From NCBI RefSeq assembly GCF_028890115.1, contig NZ_JARCJD010000004.1, positions 124,001 through 188,000 of the forward strand: a stretch of 64,000 bases of DNA, written 5' to 3'. The DNA comes from Phaeobacter sp. QD34_24. Lineage in GTDB: Bacteria; Pseudomonadota; Alphaproteobacteria; Rhodobacterales; Rhodobacteraceae. The notes under the pieces are model-generated. The model did not search any database. It was not told the DNA's origin and saw only the letters and a list, made by a program, of their open reading frames with translations. This document shows positions 54,972-63,086 of this stretch, piece by piece. The position numbers and the translations under genes were made by a program. How positions within the stretch are numbered: position 1 is the stretch's first letter; each line of letters starts with the position of its first letter.

Positions 54972-56324
54972 ATGATCCGCAAGATCGCTTTGAGTGCCCT
55001 TGCCCTGACCGCTCTGCTCACTGCGCCTCTGCGCGCCGGGCAGAAGGCCGATGACATGGTGACGGGTTTTACCCTGGACAATGGAATGGAGGTCGTGGTG
55101 GTCGAGGATCACCGCGCGCCCGTGGTGCAGCACATGGTCTGGTATCGTGCCGGATCCGCGGACGAACCTCCCGGCCAGTCGGGAGTGGCCCATTTCCTGG
55201 AACATCTCCTGTTCAAGGGAACGGATACTCTTGCGCCGGGCGAACTGTCGGCCACCGTGGCGGCCAATGGCGGGCGCGACAATGCCTTCACCAGCTATGA
55301 TTACACCGCCTATTTCCAGCGCATCGCCTCGGACCGGCTGGAGCTGATGATGAAGATGGAAAGCGACCGCATGGTCAATATCCGTCTCAGCGAGGAAGAG
55401 ATCGCGACCGAACGCCAGGTGATCCTGGAAGAGCGCAACCAGCGCACCGACAACGACCCGCGCGCCCTGTTCCGCGAACAGCTGCGCGCGGCGCAGTACC
55501 TCAACCATCGCTACGGGCAGCCGGTGATCGGCTGGCGGCATGAAATGGAAACGCTGGACCGCGAGGATGCGCTGTCCTTCTACGAGACATACTATGCACC
55601 CAACAACGCCATCCTGGTGGTGTCGGGCGATGTGACACCGGAAGAAGTGCGCACCCTGGCAGAGAAGTATTACGGCGTGATCCCGGCCAATCCCGATCTG
55701 CCCGAACGATTCCGCAGCCAGGATCCGCCTCAGACAGCGGCGCGGCGCATGACCTATCGCGATCCCCGCGTGGCGCAGCCCTATGTCCAGCGCAGCTACC
55801 TGGCGCCCGAACGCGATAGCGGCGCCCAGGAAAAGGCGGCAGCGCTTTATCTTCTGTCCGAACTGCTGGGCGGCGGCAGCACCTCTTACCTTGCCAATGC
55901 GCTGCAGTTCGATCAGCAGCTCGCGGTCTATACCGGCGCCTTCTACTCCGGAGTGTCCCTGGACAAGACCAGCTTCACCCTGCTGATCGTCCCGGCCGAG
56001 GGGGTGGATCTGCAGCAGGCTGAAGACGCCCTGGACGCAACGGTGGCGCGGTTCCTGGAAGACGGCGTCGATGCGGCGCAGCTTGAGCGGATCAAGCTGC
56101 AGCTGCGCGCCTCTGAGATTTACGCGCGCGACAATGTGGACGGGATCGCCAATCGCTATGGCCGGGCGCTGACCTCGGGGTTGACGGTTCAGGACGTGCA
56201 GGACTGGCCCAACATCCTGCAATCCATCACCGCCGACGAAATCATCGCCGTCGCCAAAGAGGTCCTGCAGCCAGAGGTTTCTGTCACCGGTTGGATGATG
56301 CGCCCCGAGGAGGTCACCCAATGA
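54972..56324 (+). CDS. M16 zinc metalloprotease, catalytic subunit
   Basis: A 450-residue peptidase with a signal peptide (about 1-22). HFLEHLLF gives the inverted zinc motif HxxEH at H74, E77 and H78, and the distal glutamate is in VILEERN near residue 153, the normal spacing. Two M16 halves are present. Its stop overlaps the start of the next M16 gene in ATGA. It probably degrades exported peptides as a periplasmic heterodimer with that partner. Confidence 0.92.
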   Translation: MIRKIALSALALTALLTAPLRAGQKADDMVTGFTLDNGMEVVVVEDHRAPVVQHMVWYRAGSADEPPGQSGVAHFLEHLLFKGTDTLAPGELSATVAANGGRDNAFTSYDYTAYFQRIASDRLELMMKMESDRMVNIRLSEEEIATERQVILEERNQRTDNDPRALFREQLRAAQYLNHRYGQPVIGWRHEMETLDREDALSFYETYYAPNNAILVVSGDVTPEEVRTLAEKYYGVIPANPDLPERFRSQDPPQTAARRMTYRDPRVAQPYVQRSYLAPERDSGAQEKAAALYLLSELLGGGSTSYLANALQFDQQLAVYTGAFYSGVSLDKTSFTLLIVPAEGVDLQQAEDALDATVARFLEDGVDAAQLERIKLQLRASEIYARDNVDGIANRYGRALTSGLTVQDVQDWPNILQSITADEIIAVAKEVLQPEVSVTGWMMRPEEVTQ

Positions 56325-57652
56325 ACGCCATGACCACGATCCGCGCGGCCCTGTTTGCCTGCCTTTCGCTCCTGCTGTCGGCCTTGCCCGCAACGGCGGA
56401 GATCGACATCAAGGAGGTCACCTCGCCGGGTGGTATCACCGCCTGGCTGGTGGAGGATCACTCGATCCCCTTTGCCGCGCTGGAGCTCAGGTTCCGGGGC
56501 GGTACATCGCTGGATGCGCCGGGCAAACGCGGGGCCATCAACCTGATGACGGGCCTTCTGGAAGAAGGTTCCGGTGATATGCGCGCGCAGGAATACGCAA
56601 GGGCGCTGGAAAGCCTGGCCGCCAGTTTTTCCTATGATGTCGACAAGGAGGCCGTTTCCATTTCGGCCCGCTTCCTGAGCGAAAACCGGGACGCGGCCAT
56701 CGCGCTGTTGCAGCAAACCCTGCTGGAGCCGCGGTTCGATCAGGACGCTTTGGACCGGGTGCGGGCGCAGGTGCTGTCCGGGCTGCGCTCGGATGAGAAG
56801 GATCCCAACACACTTGCAGGCCGCGCCTTTGGCAGAATGGCCTATGGCGATCACCCCTATGGCAGCGACGGTCAGGGGACGATTGAAACAGTCTCCGACC
56901 TGAATCGCCAGGACATGTTCGATGCCCATGCCGCGGTTCTGGCGCGCGATCGCCTTTATGTCAGCGCCGTCGGGGACATCACCGCAGAGGAGCTGGGCGC
57001 GCTGCTGGACCGCCTGCTTGGCGACTTGCCCGAGGCCGGTGCGCCGCAGCCCGAACCGGCAGAGGTGACCATTCCGGGCGGCACCACGGTGATCGATTTC
57101 GACACGCCGCAATCCGTTGCCCTGTTCGGCCATATTGGCATCGACCGGCACGATCCGCGCTTTTTCGCAGCCTATATCATGAACCAGATCCTGGGCGGTG
57201 GCGCCTTCGACAGCCGCCTGATGAGCGAGGTGCGTGAGAAACGTGGCCTCACCTATGGGGTCTATTCCTACCTGGTGCCGCGAGATTTGGGATCGGTCTA
57301 CATGGGCTCCTTCGCCTCGGCCAATGGCAAGATGGCCGAAGCGGTCGAGGTTGTGCGCGCCGAATGGAGCCGGATGGCCGCCGAGGGCGTCACCGAGAAA
57401 GAGCTGCAGGACGCCAAGACCTATCTGACCGGGGCCTATCCGCTGCGGTTCGATGGCAATGGGCAGATCGCCTCGATCCTGGTGGGCATGCAGATGGATG
57501 CGCTGCCGATCGACTATGTCGCGACCCGCAATGGCAAGATCAACGCCGTTACGCTGGAGGAGATCAAACAGGTGGCGTCCGAAGTGCTGCTGCCCGAGAA
57601 TCTGCATTTCGTGGTGGTTGGACGGCCCGAAGGTCTGAAGACGGGCGGCTGA
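56321..57652 (+). CDS. M16 protease-like partner without zinc motif
   Basis: A 443-residue secreted M16 homologue with signal peptide (about 1-27, ending ATAE). Where the partner has HFLEHLLF, this protein has NLMTGLLEEGSGD, so HxxEH is missing and it cannot bind zinc there. The C-terminal REKRGLTYGVYSYL block is the substrate-binding R/Y motif of M16 inactive subunits. The four-base overlap with the active gene supports a heterodimer, as in other bacterial M16 pairs. Confidence 0.9.
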   Translation: MNAMTTIRAALFACLSLLLSALPATAEIDIKEVTSPGGITAWLVEDHSIPFAALELRFRGGTSLDAPGKRGAINLMTGLLEEGSGDMRAQEYARALESLAASFSYDVDKEAVSISARFLSENRDAAIALLQQTLLEPRFDQDALDRVRAQVLSGLRSDEKDPNTLAGRAFGRMAYGDHPYGSDGQGTIETVSDLNRQDMFDAHAAVLARDRLYVSAVGDITAEELGALLDRLLGDLPEAGAPQPEPAEVTIPGGTTVIDFDTPQSVALFGHIGIDRHDPRFFAAYIMNQILGGGAFDSRLMSEVREKRGLTYGVYSYLVPRDLGSVYMGSFASANGKMAEAVEVVRAEWSRMAAEGVTEKELQDAKTYLTGAYPLRFDGNGQIASILVGMQMDALPIDYVATRNGKINAVTLEEIKQVASEVLLPENLHFVVVGRPEGLKTGG

Positions 57653-57679
57653 TCCCAGCCACATCGCGAAAAACGAAAG

Positions 57680-57714
57680 CGGGCCGAAGAGTGATCTCCG
57701 GCCCGTTTGTTTTG
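57680..57714 (+). terminator. Terminator after the M16 pair
   Basis: CGGGCCG (57680-57686) pairs with CGGCCCG (57699-57705), followed by TTTGTTTTG. It lies between the convergent M16 and ALDH16 genes. Confidence 0.75.
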
Positions 57715-57727
57715 CTTGGATTTGGCG

Positions 57728-60064
57728 TTACTCCCCGTAGGGCACCCAGATGTTCTTGACCTCTGTTGCGGCCTCCAGGAACCGGCGGCTGTGGTCGGTG
57801 TGCCAGTCGAGTGCGGCCCCGTTGTTGACCCAGCTCCGCTTGAGGTTGCTGGCAGAGGCTTTCTCGATCTCGCCCGACAGGTCGGTGGAGGAGAAGCTCC
57901 AGACCGCGTCCACATTCATATGCGAGGCCAGCGGTGCGGCCAGATCGGCGTGGCTGCCGGTCAGGATGTTGACCACGCCTGCGGGCACATCCGAAGTATC
58001 GAGCACCTGGTAGAAATCGGTGGCCGCCAGCGGGAAGGGATCAGAGGCCGCCAGCACCACCCGGTTGCCCATCGCAATGGCGGGCGCCATCACCGAGACC
58101 AGCCCCAACAGCGGCGCCTCATCCGCGCAAAGCGCGCCAATCACGCCGACCGGTTCCTTCATCGCGAGCGCCACGCCCCGGATCGGCACGCCATGCACCT
58201 GCCCGTCGTATTTGTCGGCCCAGGCGGCAGCGGTGAACAGACGCTGGATCGACGCATCGACTTCCTTGGCACCGGTGCGCCGCCCGGTCATGTGGTCGAT
58301 GCGATGGGCAAACTCATCCGCCCGCGCGGAAAGGGTTTCGCCAATGTAATAGAGGATCTGCGCCCGCAGGTGGCCGGTGGTCTTGGCCCAGCCCTTGGCG
58401 CCAGCTGCGGCTTCGACCGCGTTGCGCACGTCCTTGCGACTGCCCATGCCTACATGACCCAGGATATGGCCGGACTTGTCATGCACCGCGCGGGAATAGC
58501 CGCTGTCGGGGCGGGCCTGCTTGCCGCCGATATACATCTTGGCGGTGCGGTCGATGGGGTCCGTGCCGCTGCCCTGACCGGTGAAAGCTTCAACCTGCGT
58601 CAGCGCCTTGGGTTTTGTGCGCGGCTTGGTGTAGGCCGAAAGCCCCTCCCAGCCGCCTTCGCGGCCAAAGCCGCTTTCGCGCACGCCACCAAAGCCGGCG
58701 GCGGCGTCGAACATATTGGTGCCGTTCACCCAAACCACGCCGCAGGTGAGTTTCGGCGCGATATCAAGGGCGAGGTTCACATTCTCGCTCCAGACGCTGG
58801 CGGCAAGGCCATAGCGGGTGTTGTTCGCCAGCTCCACCGCCTCGGCCGGGGTGCGGAAGGTGCAGGAGACCAGCACGGGGCCAAAGATCTCTTCCTGCAT
58901 CAGCCGGTCGGCGGGGGTAAGCCCTTCGATCAGGGTGGGGGGGTAGAAGCAGCCTTCCCCGGGCAGGTCGACCTTGGCCTGATAGGTCTCGCCCGCGTCA
59001 TTGGAGGCGACCATATCGGTGATCGTCTTCAGCTGTACGGGATCCACCACGGCGCCCACGTCGATACATTTGTCCAGGGGATCACCGATGCGCAGCTTGT
59101 CCATGCGGGCGCGCAGCTTGGCATGGAAACGCTCGGCAATGCCTTCCTGCACCAGAAGGCGCGAACCGGCGCAGCAGACCTGACCCTGGTTGAACCAGAT
59201 CGCATCCACCAGCCCTTCGACCGCCGAGTCGATGTCGGCGTCGTCAAAGACAATGTAGGGCGACTTGCCGCCCAGTTCGAGCGTCAGCGCCTTGCCGCTG
59301 CCTGCGGTGGCCTCGCGGATGCGGCGGCCCACGGCGGTGGAGCCGGTGAAGGCGATCTTGTCCACATCCGTGGCCACGATCATCTCACCCACGGCGCCAT
59401 CACCGGTGACGATGTTCACAACGCCCTTCGGCAGGCCCGCCTGACGGCAGATATCGGCGAACAGCAGCGCTGTGAGCGAGGTATATTCCGCCGGTTTCAG
59501 CACTACGGTGTTGCCCATGGCAATGGCAGGTGCGACCTTCCAGGCCAGCATCAGCAAAGGGAAGTTCCACGGGATGATCTGGCCGCAGACCCCAAGGGCG
59601 GCGCGGTCCGGCAGTTCACCTTCCATCAACTGGGCCATGCCAGCGTGATAGTAGAAATGTCGCTGCGCCAGCGGGATATCGATGTCGCGGCTTTCGCGGA
59701 TCGGCTTGCCGTTGTCCATGGTTTCGAGCACGGCAAACAGGCGGCTGTGTTTCTGCAAGAGACGCGCGATGGCATAAAGGTGCTTGGCGCGGCCCGGTCC
59801 GCCCAGCTTTTCCCACTTGGGTTGGGCGCTGCGGGCGGCAGAAACGGCGGCATCCACATCGGCCTGGGTTGCCTGGGTCAGGGTCGCCAGCACCTCCCCG
59901 GTGGCGGGGTTCTGGCTGTTGAAGCCATCGCCTGGCTTGGTGAAGCTTCCATTGATGAAATGGCCGAAGCGGTCGCCCTGATCGACCAGCCAGGCGAGCG
60001 CCTCGGCAGCGCTTTCGGGGGCGGGGCCGTAACTCATGGTGTCAAAGATCTCTTTGATGGACAT
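57728..60064 (-). CDS. ALDH16-family aldehyde dehydrogenase with degenerate second ALDH domain
   Basis: This protein has 778 residues. The first 490 or so are a full aldehyde dehydrogenase, with TLELGGKSPYIVFDDADID and NQGQVCCAGSRLLV (nucleophile Cys near residue 300). The remaining part resembles a second ALDH coenzyme-binding domain (GVIGALCADEAPLLGLVSV) but has no catalytic Cys block. This is the layout of the ALDH16 family; bacterial members keep the active cysteine. It follows deoC by 11 bp, and DeoC releases acetaldehyde, so acetaldehyde oxidation in deoxynucleoside use is a likely role. Confidence 0.88.
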   Translation of the reverse strand: MSIKEIFDTMSYGPAPESAAEALAWLVDQGDRFGHFINGSFTKPGDGFNSQNPATGEVLATLTQATQADVDAAVSAARSAQPKWEKLGGPGRAKHLYAIARLLQKHSRLFAVLETMDNGKPIRESRDIDIPLAQRHFYYHAGMAQLMEGELPDRAALGVCGQIIPWNFPLLMLAWKVAPAIAMGNTVVLKPAEYTSLTALLFADICRQAGLPKGVVNIVTGDGAVGEMIVATDVDKIAFTGSTAVGRRIREATAGSGKALTLELGGKSPYIVFDDADIDSAVEGLVDAIWFNQGQVCCAGSRLLVQEGIAERFHAKLRARMDKLRIGDPLDKCIDVGAVVDPVQLKTITDMVASNDAGETYQAKVDLPGEGCFYPPTLIEGLTPADRLMQEEIFGPVLVSCTFRTPAEAVELANNTRYGLAASVWSENVNLALDIAPKLTCGVVWVNGTNMFDAAAGFGGVRESGFGREGGWEGLSAYTKPRTKPKALTQVEAFTGQGSGTDPIDRTAKMYIGGKQARPDSGYSRAVHDKSGHILGHVGMGSRKDVRNAVEAAAGAKGWAKTTGHLRAQILYYIGETLSARADEFAHRIDHMTGRRTGAKEVDASIQRLFTAAAWADKYDGQVHGVPIRGVALAMKEPVGVIGALCADEAPLLGLVSVMAPAIAMGNRVVLAASDPFPLAATDFYQVLDTSDVPAGVVNILTGSHADLAAPLASHMNVDAVWSFSSTDLSGEIEKASASNLKRSWVNNGAALDWHTDHSRRFLEAATEVKNIWVPYGE

Positions 60065-60075
60065 TTGCGCACTCC

Positions 60076-61089
60076 TCAGGCCATCGCGTGGCGGTAGCCG
60101 GCGGAATAGGCGCCGGTGACATGGTGTTCGAGCTGGCGTTCGATATCGCCCAGCAGGGACGAGGCCCCAAAGCGGAACAGGTCGGGCTGCAGCCAGCGGT
60201 CGCCCAGCTCTTCTTTCATCAGGCTGAGATAGACCAGCGCGTCCTTGGCCTTGGAGATCCCCCCGGCGGGCTTGTAGCCGACGCGGTAGCCGGTGCGCTC
60301 ATGGTAATCGCGAATGGCACGGATCATCACCAGGCTGACGGGCAGGGTGGCGTTGACGCTTTCCTTGCCGGTGGAGGTCTTGATGAAATCGGCCCCCGCC
60401 ATCATGCATATCATCGAGGCGCGTGCGACGTTGCGCAAGCTGCCCAGCTCTCCGGTGGCGAGGATGGCCTTCACATGGGCCTCGCCGCAGGCGGCGCGGA
60501 AGGCTTTCATCTCATCATAAAGCGCCTGCCAGTTGCCGCTCAGCACGTGGCGGCGCGAGATCACGATGTCGATCTCATGAGCGCCTGCCTTGACGCTTTC
60601 CTCGATCTCGGCAACGCGCAGATGGAAGGGGGACAGACCTGCCGGAAACCCGGTGGAAACCGCTGCGACGGGAATGCCCGTGCCCTTCAGCGCCGCGACC
60701 GCCGGGGCGATCATGTCGTGATAGACGCAGACCGCGCCGGTGGTGATGCCGGGGGTGCCAAGCGCCTGCAAAATGTCCGCCCGCACCGGTTGACGGGCCT
60801 TGGCGCAAAGGCGGCGCACCCGTCCGTCCGTGTCATCGCCGGACAGCGTCGTCAGATCGATGCAGGTGATCGCCTTCAAGAGCCAGGCGGCCTGATAGTC
60901 TTTCTTGACGCTGCGCCGACCGGGCAGGGTCGCGCAGCGCCGCTCGATGGCCGAGGTATTGGCCTGCATGCCCAGCGCCCAGTCCAGATCCAGCTCCATG
61001 CCGGGATTGCGCGGCTCGCTGACCTGCGGCAGTTGCGCATCGCCAGTGGCCGCGACCTGCGCGTCTTGTTCTGAGAGGTGGCGTTCCAT
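60076..61089 (-). CDS. deoC: Deoxyribose-phosphate aldolase
   Basis: A 337-residue aldolase cleaving 2-deoxyribose 5-phosphate to glyceraldehyde 3-phosphate and acetaldehyde. The Schiff-base lysine is in ADFIKTSTGKESVN, and GYKPAGGISKAKDAL supplies the second lysine. The N-terminus is about 60 residues longer than the core DeoC, as in other alphaproteobacteria. I chose ATG 61089; an in-frame ATG at 61107 is also possible. It leads the deoC-ALDH16 pair. Confidence 0.9.
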   Translation of the reverse strand: MERHLSEQDAQVAATGDAQLPQVSEPRNPGMELDLDWALGMQANTSAIERRCATLPGRRSVKKDYQAAWLLKAITCIDLTTLSGDDTDGRVRRLCAKARQPVRADILQALGTPGITTGAVCVYHDMIAPAVAALKGTGIPVAAVSTGFPAGLSPFHLRVAEIEESVKAGAHEIDIVISRRHVLSGNWQALYDEMKAFRAACGEAHVKAILATGELGSLRNVARASMICMMAGADFIKTSTGKESVNATLPVSLVMIRAIRDYHERTGYRVGYKPAGGISKAKDALVYLSLMKEELGDRWLQPDLFRFGASSLLGDIERQLEHHVTGAYSAGYRHAMA

Positions 61090-61210
61090 TCTAGGGGGTA
61101 TCCTCATCAATATCTCGCGGGAAAATCGCACGGGTGCGACATCTTGGCAAGCGAACCGCCCGCTTTCCGTTCAGTAATCCTGCCTTCCCGGTAAATCAGC
61201 TCCCCTTTGT

Positions 61211-61260
61211 TGCGAATAATTCGCATTAGCATTGACACTCTTGCGAGCCGTTCTCATATT
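61211..61260 (+). promoter_or_regulatory. Metal-regulated promoter of the Mn/Zn importer
   Basis: TGCGAATAATTCGCA (61211-61225) is a perfect 7+1+7 palindrome, typical of Fur-family (Mur/Zur) boxes. It is followed by a consensus promoter: TTGACA at 61232-61237, exactly 17 bp, then CATATT at 61255-61260. The start codon at 61292 lies 31 bp further. Position and symmetry suggest repression by a metal-loaded regulator of the Fur family; the metal is inferred from the transporter. Confidence 0.7.
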
Positions 61261-61291
61261 TCAATCAATCGACATTCTACGGAGGCGCGGA

Positions 61292-62269
61292 ATGAGTCGT
61301 CTGAATACTGCCAAATCCGGGTTTGCCCTGCTTGTGGCGCTGATGCTTGCCTTTGCGCTGCCCGGCGCGCGGGCCATGGCCGAAACGCCGCTCAAGATCG
61401 TTGCCACCACCGGCATGATCGCGGATGCGGCGCGTCAGGTCGGCGGTGATGCGGTCGAGGTGCGCGCCCTGATGGGGCCGGGGGTGGACCCGCATGCCTA
61501 TCGTCAGACCCGATCCGATATCGTTGCGATGACCCGCGCCGATCTTGTGCTTTACCATGGCCTGTACCTCGAGGCGCAGATGGGGACGTTTCTGAAGGAC
61601 CTGTCGCGCAAGCGGACCGTGGTTGCCGTAGCCGAAGCCCTGCCCAGGGAGGTGCTGCGCGGGCATGACGATTACGAGAACAAGTTTGACCCCCATGTCT
61701 GGATGACCCCCGCGCTGTGGAAAGATGTTGTTGCCCGCGTGGCTGAGGTGCTGAGCGAGGCCCGCCCCGATCAGGCCGCGCTGTTTGCCGCCAATGCCAA
61801 GGCGCATATGGCCGATCTGGAACGCCTGCTGGCCTATGCCAACGAAACCCTGGCCGCTGTTCCGCAAGACAGCCGGGTTCTGGTCTCTGCCCATGATGCC
61901 TTTGGCTACTTCGGGCGCGACTTCGGATTTGAGGTGATGGGTATCCAGGGCATTTCGACCGAATCCGAGGCTGGTCTCAACCGGATCAGCGCGTTGGTCG
62001 ACCTCTTGGTGCAGCGCCAGATTTCCGCTGTCTTTGTCGAAAGCTCGGTGTCGGATCGCTCGATGCGGGCGCTGATCGAAGGGGCTGCCGCGCAGGGCCA
62101 TCAGGTCAAGATCGGCGGCGAGCTGTTCTCTGATGCGATGGGGGCAGAGGGCACCTATGAGGGGACCTACCTGGGTATGATCGATCACAATATCACCACC
62201 ATTGCCGGGGCGCTGGGCGCGGATGTGCCGGAACGCGGCATGGATGGCAAACTTTCGGCGGGGCTTTGA
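61292..62269 (+). CDS. Manganese/zinc ABC transporter substrate-binding protein
   Basis: A 325-residue cluster A-I binding protein with a signal peptide (about 1-30, ending GARAMA). Metal-ligand regions are PGVDPHAYRQT (His), KFDPHVWMTP (His), VFVESSVSD (Glu) and GGELFSDAMG (Asp), the His-His-Glu-Asp set seen in Mn-binding SitA/PsaA proteins. It lacks the long His-rich loop typical of ZnuA, so manganese is favoured. GGAGG precedes ATG 61292. The stop is one base from the ATPase start. Confidence 0.85.
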   Translation: MSRLNTAKSGFALLVALMLAFALPGARAMAETPLKIVATTGMIADAARQVGGDAVEVRALMGPGVDPHAYRQTRSDIVAMTRADLVLYHGLYLEAQMGTFLKDLSRKRTVVAVAEALPREVLRGHDDYENKFDPHVWMTPALWKDVVARVAEVLSEARPDQAALFAANAKAHMADLERLLAYANETLAAVPQDSRVLVSAHDAFGYFGRDFGFEVMGIQGISTESEAGLNRISALVDLLVQRQISAVFVESSVSDRSMRALIEGAAAQGHQVKIGGELFSDAMGAEGTYEGTYLGMIDHNITTIAGALGADVPERGMDGKLSAGL

Positions 62270-62270
62270 T

Positions 62271-63083
62271 ATGGCACATAGGGCTAAGTCTTTGATCGGC
62301 ACGTGCGATGACACTGGCGCGCAAAATCCGGAGACAAGCCCGCTTTGCGTCCGGGGGTTGACGGTCACCTATGGTGAAAAGCCCGCCGTCTTCAGCGTCG
62401 ATATGACAGTGGAGCCGGGAAAGATGACCGCGATCATCGGACCCAATGGCGCGGGCAAGTCCACCCTGCTCAAGGCGGCCTTGGGGATCGTGGTGCCGGT
62501 GTCCGGCCTCACTCAGGTCTTCGGGCGCCCGCTGGAGGCGATGCGGTCTCGCATTGCCTATGTGCCGCAGCGCGCCAGCATCGACTGGGATTTCCCCACC
62601 CGCGTGATCGATGTGGTGATGATGGGGCTATACCGGGAGCTGGGCCTGCTGGGGCGCATTCGGGGGCATCACCGCAAAGTGGCGCGCGACTGTCTGGACC
62701 GTGTCGGCATGGGCGATTTTGCGGATCGCCAGATCGGCCAGCTATCGGGCGGTCAGCAGCAGCGGGTGTTTCTGGCCCGCGCCCTGGCGCAGGATGCGGA
62801 TCTCTACCTGCTGGACGAACCCTTTGCCGGGGTCGATGCGGCGACCGAGAAAGCCATCATCACCGTGCTGAAATCCCTGCGCGAAGCCGGTAAATCCGTG
62901 GTGGTGGTCCATCACGATCTGGCCACCGTGACCGAGTATTTCGACAATGTCTTCCTGATCAATACGCGCAAGGTCGCCGAAGGCCCCGTGGCAGAGGCCT
63001 TTACGCCTGAAACACTGCAAGCGGCCTATGGCGGACGTCTGGCCACAGCGCAGATTGATCAGTTGGCGGTGGCACAGGGCTGA
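62271..63083 (+). CDS. Manganese/zinc ABC transporter ATP-binding protein
   Basis: A 270-residue ATPase with Walker A IIGPNGAGKST, signature LSGGQQQR and Walker B LYLLDEPF, followed by VVVHHDLATV. IAYVPQRASIDWDFP is characteristic of metal-family ATPases. The first 25 residues before the fold are an unusual polar extension. The gene is one base after the binding protein and three before the permease. Confidence 0.92.
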   Translation: MAHRAKSLIGTCDDTGAQNPETSPLCVRGLTVTYGEKPAVFSVDMTVEPGKMTAIIGPNGAGKSTLLKAALGIVVPVSGLTQVFGRPLEAMRSRIAYVPQRASIDWDFPTRVIDVVMMGLYRELGLLGRIRGHHRKVARDCLDRVGMGDFADRQIGQLSGGQQQRVFLARALAQDADLYLLDEPFAGVDAATEKAIITVLKSLREAGKSVVVVHHDLATVTEYFDNVFLINTRKVAEGPVAEAFTPETLQAAYGGRLATAQIDQLAVAQG

Positions 63084-63086
63084 TCC

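Noticed and set aside
57707-60097. A 796-codon plus-strand frame opposite ALDH16
   Set aside because: It begins inside the terminator region and contains only arginine, histidine and glycine-rich filler.
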